This document shows positions 58,820 to 64,000 of a DNA stretch of 64,000 bases, one piece after another. Numbering within the stretch: the first letter of the stretch is position 1; every line of letters starts with the position of its first letter. Source of the stretch: an uncultured Sphingomonas sp. (GTDB taxonomy: Bacteria; Pseudomonadota; Alphaproteobacteria; Sphingomonadales; Sphingomonadaceae); assembly GCA_913776255.1 (NCBI GenBank), contig CAJYLV010000068.1:1-64000 (forward strand), written 5' to 3'. The notes beneath the pieces are model-generated. The model did no database searches, was not told where the DNA came from, and was given only the letters and a program-made list of their open reading frames with translations. Position numbers and translations under genes: made by a program.

Positions 58820-60733
58820 TCAGCGGACGGCGAACGCGACCACCTGGTCGCTGGTCGCAGGTTGCGCGGCGAAGCCGCCGGTCGCCACCGCGGCGAGCAT
58901 TTGCCGGCCGTCGGCGGCGCGATAGGTCATCGGCGTGCCGTAATTGGAGGCCGGCAGCGCGGCCGACCATAGCAGCGCGCCGCTCTTCGTGTCGAAGCCG
59001 CGGATCGTCGCATCGCGCGTCGCGCCGATGAAGGTCAGCCCGCTCGCGGTCGTGATCGGCCCGCCCGCGCTGATGACGCCGTTCGCGGCGAATGCCGGGT
59101 CGGCGTTGGTGCCGAGCACCTTGCGCCACGCGATCGCCCCAGTGTCGACGTTGATCGCGACCAGCTCGCCCCACGGCCCCTTCTGGCACGGCGTACCGGT
59201 CTCGGGGTCTTGGAAATAGGCATAGCCGGCCTTCATCCCCCAGCTGCCGTCGGGCTGCCGCGCCAATTGCTGCGGACTGGCGAGATTGTTGATGTTGATG
59301 ACGTACAGCCCGGTCTTGCGATCGAACGCGCCTCCGCCCCAGTCGACACCGCCGAGGCTGCCGGGGAAGAAATTGACTGCCGAATCGGCGCGCAGCGGCT
59401 GGAAGGTCCTGCTCGGCGCGACTGCGAGGTCCGCCACCAGCTTTTCGCACACCGCGCGATGCGCCGGGGGACCGTCGACCAGATCGCTCGCGGCATAGCT
59501 CAGCCGGGCGAGCGGCGGCGGGGTGACCGGCATCGGCTGCGTCGGCCAGGGTTGCTCGCCGGGCACGTCGGTGTCGGTCGGCACCGGCACCTCGCGCACG
59601 TCGTACAGCGGCTTGCCGGTGACGCGGTCGAGAATGAACATCATCGCGGTCTTATTCATCACCGCAATCGCCGGGATCGTGCGCCCGCCGCGCCGCACCT
59701 CGATCAGCGTCGCGCTCGGCAGGTCGACGTCCCAGATGTCGTGGTGGACGGTCTGGAAGTGCCAGAGATACTTGCCGGTCGCCGCCTCGACCGCGACGAT
59801 CGAATTGCCATAGAGGTTCTGCCCCTTGCGATCGCCGCCCCAGCGATCGAAGGTCGGCGCGCCCACCGGCAGATAGGCGATGCCGCGCTTGTCGTCGACG
59901 AGCACGAAGGTCCAGACGTTGACCCCCGAGCGCTTCTGCCAGCTGTCGCCCTCCCAGGTGCCGAAGTTCGGCTCGCCCGGTTGCGGGATGGTGTGGAAAG
60001 TCCAGAGCAGCTTGCCGGTGTGCGCATCCCAGCCGCGCACGTCGCCCGCCGCGCCCTTCACCGGCATTTCCTGCACGCGCGACCCGGTGATGATGACGTC
60101 GCGGTAGATGGCGGGCGGGCTGCTCATCCCGAGCGGCGCGCGCGTGCCGTTCATCACCTCGGGTGTCTTCATGTCGACCACGCCCGACGTCCCGAACGCC
60201 GTCGCCGGCTGCCCGGTCGCGGCGTCGAGCGCATACAGCTTCCCGGTGCGCGTCCCGAAGACGATCCGCGCGCCTGTCCCCTTGCTCCCCGGCCAGTAGG
60301 CGACACCGCGCGTCGACGGCTGGTCGTTGCCGGGCAGCGCGAACACCCAGCGCTCCTTGCCGGTCGCGGCGTCGAGCGCGACGACGCGCTTGTACGGCGT
60401 CGCCAGATACATGACGCCCTTCACCACCAAAGGCGTCGCCTCGGACGCGGAGAAGCCGGTGCGGAATTTTGCCGGGACGCTGTCGGGCATCGGAATCGTG
60501 TCGCCGGTCGTGCCCGCCGGACGCATGTGATAGGTCCAGACCTGTCGCAGCTTCGCGACGTTCGCGGGGGTGATCTCGGTCAGCGGCGAGAAGCGGGCGT
60601 GGCTCTCGTCACGACCATAGCCCTGCCAGTCGCCCTTCGCCTGCGCCATTGCGGGCGCGGCGGGGGCCAGCGCGACAGCAATCGCCCCTGCCCGCGCGAC
60701 ATGCCCCATGCGCCGCCTGATCCTGCTCGCCAC
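58820..60733 (-). CDS. PQQ-dependent (quinoprotein) dehydrogenase, glucose/quinate-dehydrogenase-like
   Basis: A 637-residue exported eight-bladed propeller. A signal peptide (AIAVALAPAAPAMA) is followed by WQGYGRDESHARFSPLTEI, typical of the PQQ enzymes related to membrane glucose and quinate dehydrogenases but without their membrane domain. Repeats such as VVALDAATGKERWVFALPG mark the blades. It oxidises an alcohol or sugar in the periplasm and hands electrons to the cytochrome encoded next to it. The start is GTG 60733 behind GGAGAGTGGAGC; an ATG at 60709 is the alternative. The substrate is unknown. Confidence 0.87.
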   Translation of the reverse strand: MASRIRRRMGHVARAGAIAVALAPAAPAMAQAKGDWQGYGRDESHARFSPLTEITPANVAKLRQVWTYHMRPAGTTGDTIPMPDSVPAKFRTGFSASEATPLVVKGVMYLATPYKRVVALDAATGKERWVFALPGNDQPSTRGVAYWPGSKGTGARIVFGTRTGKLYALDAATGQPATAFGTSGVVDMKTPEVMNGTRAPLGMSSPPAIYRDVIITGSRVQEMPVKGAAGDVRGWDAHTGKLLWTFHTIPQPGEPNFGTWEGDSWQKRSGVNVWTFVLVDDKRGIAYLPVGAPTFDRWGGDRKGQNLYGNSIVAVEAATGKYLWHFQTVHHDIWDVDLPSATLIEVRRGGRTIPAIAVMNKTAMMFILDRVTGKPLYDVREVPVPTDTDVPGEQPWPTQPMPVTPPPLARLSYAASDLVDGPPAHRAVCEKLVADLAVAPSRTFQPLRADSAVNFFPGSLGGVDWGGGAFDRKTGLYVININNLASPQQLARQPDGSWGMKAGYAYFQDPETGTPCQKGPWGELVAINVDTGAIAWRKVLGTNADPAFAANGVISAGGPITTASGLTFIGATRDATIRGFDTKSGALLWSAALPASNYGTPMTYRAADGRQMLAAVATGGFAAQPATSDQVVAFAVR

Positions 60734-60821
60734 GCTCCACTCTCCTGTTCGGCCACGTCGCGTCCCGCGTCAGGCGGCCGCAACGTTGTCCTGTCATTTC
60801 AACGGTGCTAGCAAGCCGCAC

Positions 60822-60840
60822 GATCCTATACAATATGATC
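60822..60840. promoter_or_regulatory. Possible operator GATC-N-TAT dyad in the quinoprotein/CoA-transferase divergent gap
   Basis: GATCCTATA and AATATGATC flank one central base, with 14 of 18 positions symmetric. Half sites match those at 56030-56041. A GntR- or IclR-type regulator outside the window might bind. The evidence is symmetry plus recurrence. Confidence 0.35.
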
Positions 60841-60891
60841 CGTGTTGATCGTCCGTCGCTATCGGCCGATCAGGGGGAGAGGAGATTGCGC

Positions 60892-62079
60892 ATGTCGGAA
60901 TTGCCGCTGAAGGGACTGAGGGTCCTCGATATCTCGCAGGTGATGGCGGGGCCGTTCTGCTGCATGCTGCTCGGCGACATGGGCGCCGACGTCATCAAGA
61001 TCGAGCCGCCGCGCACCGGCGATTCGACGCGTCACTCGATGGGCTTCCGCCTGAAGGGCGAGGACAGCCCCGGCTTCCTCGCGCTCAACCGCAACAAGCG
61101 CAGCATCACGCTCGACCTCAAGGACGAGGCCGACCGTGCGGTGCTCTATGCGCTGGTGCAGACCGCCGACATCGTTGTGGAGAATGCCCGCCCCGGCGTC
61201 GCGAAGCGGCTCGGCATCGACTATGATACGCTCGCCGCGCTCAACCCGCGGCTGATCTACGCCAGCATCTCGGGCTTCGGCCAGACCGGCCCCTGGGCGC
61301 AGCGTCCGGGCTTCGACCTGATCGCGCAGGCGATGTCGGGCGTGCTCAGCTCGAACGGCTTTCCCGGCATGGAGCCCGCCAAGAACTCGATCGCAGTCGC
61401 CGATCTCGGCGCGGGGCTCTTCTCGGTCTATGGCATCCTCAGCGCGGTGATCGGGCGCCAAACCTCGGGTCGCGGGCAGTATATCGATGCGTCGCTGCTC
61501 GAGGCGGCAATGGGGCTCTCGATCTGGGAGACGACCGAATATTGGGGCACCGGCCGCGCGCCGGCGCCGATCGGCTCGGCCAATCGCATGTCCGCCCCCT
61601 ATCAGGCGGTGCGCGCGTCGGACGACTGGTTCGTGATCGGCGCGGCGAACCAGGGATTGTGGCTCACCTTCCTGAAGGTGATCGGCCGCACCGAACTGCA
61701 GGAGGACGCACGCTACGCCACCAACGCCGCGCGCGTCGCGAACCGCCAGCTGCTCATCGACGAGCTCGCGCCCACCTTCCTGACGCGGACCAGCCAGGAA
61801 TGGATCGACGCCTTGCTCGCCGCCGGCGTGCCTGCCGCACCGATCCTCGATTACGGTGAGGCGGTCGTCAGCGAACAGGCGGTCGCGCGCGAGATGGTGA
61901 TGCAGGTGGCGCACCCGGTGGAGGGCGAGTTCAACGCGCTCGGCTTCCCGGTCAAGATGCGCGGCACGCCGCAGGAAGTGCGCCTGCCTCCGCCGCTGCT
62001 CAACGAGCATGACGCCGAGATCCGCCGCGAGCTGGCCGAGCGCGGGCTGCTGCCCGACACGGCCGAGGCGGCGGCGTGA
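60892..62079 (+). CDS. Family III CoA-transferase (CaiB/BaiF)
   Basis: A 395-residue CoA-transferase. Family motifs are LRVLDISQVMAGPFCCMLLG and GADVIKIEPP at the N-terminus, then the catalytic aspartate D142 in RPGFDLIAQAMSG. It activates a carboxylic acid by moving CoA from another thioester. ATG 60892 is preferred because GAGAGGAGA lies upstream. Its stop overlaps the GTG of the enoyl-CoA hydratase, so the two enzymes likely act in sequence on one CoA ester. Confidence 0.92.
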   Translation: MSELPLKGLRVLDISQVMAGPFCCMLLGDMGADVIKIEPPRTGDSTRHSMGFRLKGEDSPGFLALNRNKRSITLDLKDEADRAVLYALVQTADIVVENARPGVAKRLGIDYDTLAALNPRLIYASISGFGQTGPWAQRPGFDLIAQAMSGVLSSNGFPGMEPAKNSIAVADLGAGLFSVYGILSAVIGRQTSGRGQYIDASLLEAAMGLSIWETTEYWGTGRAPAPIGSANRMSAPYQAVRASDDWFVIGAANQGLWLTFLKVIGRTELQEDARYATNAARVANRQLLIDELAPTFLTRTSQEWIDALLAAGVPAAPILDYGEAVVSEQAVAREMVMQVAHPVEGEFNALGFPVKMRGTPQEVRLPPPLLNEHDAEIRRELAERGLLPDTAEAAA

Positions 62080-62852
62080 GCGGCGTCGTCGTCACGCGCG
62101 ACGGTGCTGCGGTCCACGTCCGGTTTGACAATCCCGCTGCGCACAACGCCCTGACCGGCGCGATGTGGCTGGCGTTGCGCGACACCGCGCGCGCGATCGC
62201 CGATGACCGCTCGGTGCGGGCGGTCACCTTTCGCGGCACCGGCGGCAAGGCGTTCATCTCGGGCACCGACATCAGCAAGTTCGCCGACTATCGCGAGGGC
62301 GCGCAGGGCGTCGCCTATGAGCGCGAGATCGACGAGTGCATGGGCGCGGTCGACGCCATCCCGTGCACGACGATCGCGGTGGTGGAAGGCTGGGCCGTCG
62401 GCGGCGGGCTCAACATCAGCGCCGCGTGCGATTTCCGGATCGCGACCCCCGACGCGCGCTTCGGCTCGCCGATCGGCCGCACGATCGGCAATTGTCTCTC
62501 CGCGGCCAGCGTGGCGCGGATCGGCGGCGCCGTGGGCGCCTCGGTCGCGCGGCGCATGGTGTTGCTGGGCGAGATCGTCGGTGCCGAGGAACTGCGCGCG
62601 AGCGGGTTCCTGCTGAAGGTGGTCGAGGGTGACGCGCTCGAGGCCGAGGTCGCGGCGCTGTGCGCGCGCGCGATCGAGAATGCGCCGCTGACGACGCGCG
62701 CGACCAAGGAGACGCTGCGGCGGATGACCTTCGATGCCCTGCCAGCGATCGAGCCGCTGATCGAACAGGTCTATGGCAGCGAGGACTTCCGTCGCGGCGT
62801 GGCGGACTTCCTTGCCAAGACGAAGCGCGTACCGGATTGGCGCGGCGAGTGA
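62076..62852 (+). CDS. Enoyl-CoA hydratase/isomerase family protein
   Basis: A 258-residue crotonase-fold enzyme. The first oxyanion-hole strand is AFISGTDISKF and the second is WAVGGGLNISAACDFRIAT. Where crotonase has its two catalytic glutamates, the sequence reads SPIGRTIGNCLSA, so a hydratase assignment is not certain. A lyase or hydrolase of the superfamily is possible. The start is GTG at 62076, overlapping the CoA-transferase stop by four bases. Confidence 0.88.
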   Translation: MSGVVVTRDGAAVHVRFDNPAAHNALTGAMWLALRDTARAIADDRSVRAVTFRGTGGKAFISGTDISKFADYREGAQGVAYEREIDECMGAVDAIPCTTIAVVEGWAVGGGLNISAACDFRIATPDARFGSPIGRTIGNCLSAASVARIGGAVGASVARRMVLLGEIVGAEELRASGFLLKVVEGDALEAEVAALCARAIENAPLTTRATKETLRRMTFDALPAIEPLIEQVYGSEDFRRGVADFLAKTKRVPDWRGE

Positions 62853-62908
62853 AGCGATGTCCCTCCCGCGTGTGACCGTCGAGGCTCGACAAGCACCCGC
62901 CTTCTTCC

Positions 62909-62940
62909 GTCATCCCGGACTTGATCCGGGATCCCGCTTT
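62909..62940. repeat. Palindromic repeat, family A, short copy
   Basis: A half-length copy reading GTCATCCCGGACTTGATCCG with the CCCGGA/TCCGGG hairpin. It lies between the hydratase gene and the convergent cytochrome gene. Confidence 0.75.
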
Positions 62941-62960
62941 CCACCCTAGGCCGATCAGCG

Positions 62961-63413
62961 CTACCCGACCGGCTTAGGCGCGATCATGATCCCCGCCGCC
63001 ATGGGCTGGCTTGGCGGCAACGGCAGCTTGCCCGCCGGGAAGCCGTTGACCTCAAACATATAGGCCTCGATGTCCGCGACCGTCTTCCCGCTCAGGCTGC
63101 CGGGCGCGCTCAGCGGCATCGTCGTCTTGATCCGCGAGAACAGATCGCCGGCCGAAGTGCCCGTCCAGTTGTTGAGGAACCCGCCCCCCGCCAGCGCCGG
63201 CGCGACGTCGATCCCCGCGAGCGTATCGCCGTGGCAGGCGGCGCAATGTTCGGCATAGGCGGCCTTGCCGCGCGTCGCCTGCTCGGCGGTATAGACGCCA
63301 TTCCACACGTCGCGCTGTCCGCCCTGCGCGCGCACCATCACCGCGCTGCCGAGCGTCAGCGCCGCCGCGCCGAACAGCCAGCCGCCGTATCTCGTCACTC
63401 GCTCGATCATCAC
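62961..63413 (-). CDS. Exported c-type cytochrome
   Basis: A 150-residue class I cytochrome with a signal segment (LFGAAALTLGSAVMVRAQ) and heme motif C57-A-A-C60-H61. The likely axial methionine is in TTMPLSAPGSL. Its ATG overlaps the stop of the upstream quinoprotein gene (ATGA), so it should be that enzyme's electron acceptor. It repeats the quinoprotein plus cytochrome arrangement seen at 58488-60733. Confidence 0.9.
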   Translation of the reverse strand: MMIERVTRYGGWLFGAAALTLGSAVMVRAQGGQRDVWNGVYTAEQATRGKAAYAEHCAACHGDTLAGIDVAPALAGGGFLNNWTGTSAGDLFSRIKTTMPLSAPGSLSGKTVADIEAYMFEVNGFPAGKLPLPPSQPMAAGIMIAPKPVG

Positions 63414-64000
63414 GCTGCTCCCGGAAGTCGGTAGGCGACCAGCTCCGCGCTGGCATTGCCGCCGCCGGTGGCGACGACGATATATTGCCGGCCCTTCAGC
63501 CGGTAGGTCATCGGCGATCCGCTTTGCGGCGCGGTCATGTACACCGCGCCCTTCTCCTCGCCGGTCGCCTTGTCATAGGCGCGCAGCATCGCGCCGCGGA
63601 TGCCATATTCGTTGGTGTAGAAGCCGGCCTCGCCGCAGATCACCAGCGTCTTGGTCACCAGCGGGCCGAGGTTGCCGGCGCGCCCGGTGCGCGGGATCTT
63701 GAGCCCCTTGAGCTTGGGATGGTTGCGGACGTTGTCGGGCGTCTCGCCATGCGCGACCTGCCAGGCGAGGTCACCCTTGCTCAGATCGATCGCGGTGATC
63801 CGGCCATAAGGTGGCTTGAGCAACGGCAGGCCCTCGATGGCGAGAAAGCCGGGCGGCGGCCCTTTCGACGCGCCCGCCGGCGCGCCACCGGCAGGCGGCG
63901 CGGCCGGCGGCGCCTCCATATTGCGCATGCCCGCACGCGCTGCCCCCATCGCTGGCATCGCGCGTGCCTCGCGCCCGGCGACGCCATGCACCTGCGGAAA
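63410..64000 (-). CDS. PQQ-dependent dehydrogenase, C-terminal part (runs off the window end)
   Basis: The last 196 residues or so of a quinoprotein. Visible signatures are ITAIDLSKGDLAWQVAHGET, LVTKTLVICGEAGFY, LRAYDKATGEEKGAVYM and the terminal SPMTYRLKGRQYIVVATGGG, all typical of the final blades of the PQQ propeller. An alanine/proline-rich insert (EAPPAAPPAGGAPAGASK) lies between blades. The reading frame is open through base 64000, so the gene starts outside the window. It is paired with the cytochrome that follows it. Confidence 0.85.
   Translation of the reverse strand, partial: FPQVHGVAGREARAMPAMGAARAGMRNMEAPPAAPPAGGAPAGASKGPPPGFLAIEGLPLLKPPYGRITAIDLSKGDLAWQVAHGETPDNVRNHPKLKGLKIPRTGRAGNLGPLVTKTLVICGEAGFYTNEYGIRGAMLRAYDKATGEEKGAVYMTAPQSGSPMTYRLKGRQYIVVATGGGNASAELVAYRLPGAA

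Overview
The window is GC-rich (roughly two thirds G+C) chromosomal DNA, best explained as a Sphingomonas-like alphaproteobacterium (Sphingomonadales). The evidence is a circularly permuted two-piece tmRNA gene at the left edge, an alphaproteobacterial cpoB-tilS-ftsH block, a TonB-dependent receptor, and many M13, M19 and serine-hydrolase peptidases. There is no sign of prophage, insertion sequence, CRISPR array or tRNA gene. The genus is inferred from gene content, not from a search.

Left part (1-15.8 kb) is housekeeping: ssrA (cut by the window edge), an Rrf2 regulator, ligA, ftsH, tilS, cpoB, a RodZ-like protein, ptsP, a TM2 protein, ruvB, ispH, thrB and rnhA. Next come a UbiB-family kinase and a tightly overlapping operon (17.3-23.7 kb) whose content matches the leucine/itaconate catabolic operon of Mycobacterium tuberculosis: isovaleryl-CoA dehydrogenase, both methylcrotonyl-CoA carboxylase subunits, a MaoC hydratase and a CitE-like lyase. 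A small NTF2-like protein is inserted in it and a divergent LysR regulator faces it.

The middle (24.7-32.3 kb) holds a glycosyltransferase, an exported M13 peptidase, two SDR oxidoreductases with ArsR and AraC neighbours, and an Lrp regulator. From 32.3 to 46.6 kb lies the most interesting block, a predicted locus for uptake and catabolism of D-amino-acid-containing peptides. It has three exported serine hydrolases of the beta-lactamase/D-aminopeptidase fold, a YkvI-type membrane transporter, DgcN (DUF1611), a TonB-dependent receptor, a POT-type peptide transporter and DgcA (enolase-superfamily racemase/epimerase). Divergently there is an XRE-cupin regulator whose stop overlaps the start of an exported M19 membrane dipeptidase. 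The same palindrome, TCAGGA-N8-TCCTRW, occurs at the divergent promoter and over the -10 of the receptor promoter, so the locus looks like a single regulon.

The right part contains esterases, an EEP-family phosphodiesterase lipoprotein, uppP and a YbhN-like flippase-type protein. It then has a second catabolic cluster (53.7-64 kb): cupins, an MFS transporter, an SMP-30 lactonase, two quinoprotein/cytochrome c pairs, a family III CoA-transferase and an enoyl-CoA hydratase. Its substrate cannot be named from sequence alone. Four copies of one palindromic repeat all sit in gaps between convergent genes.
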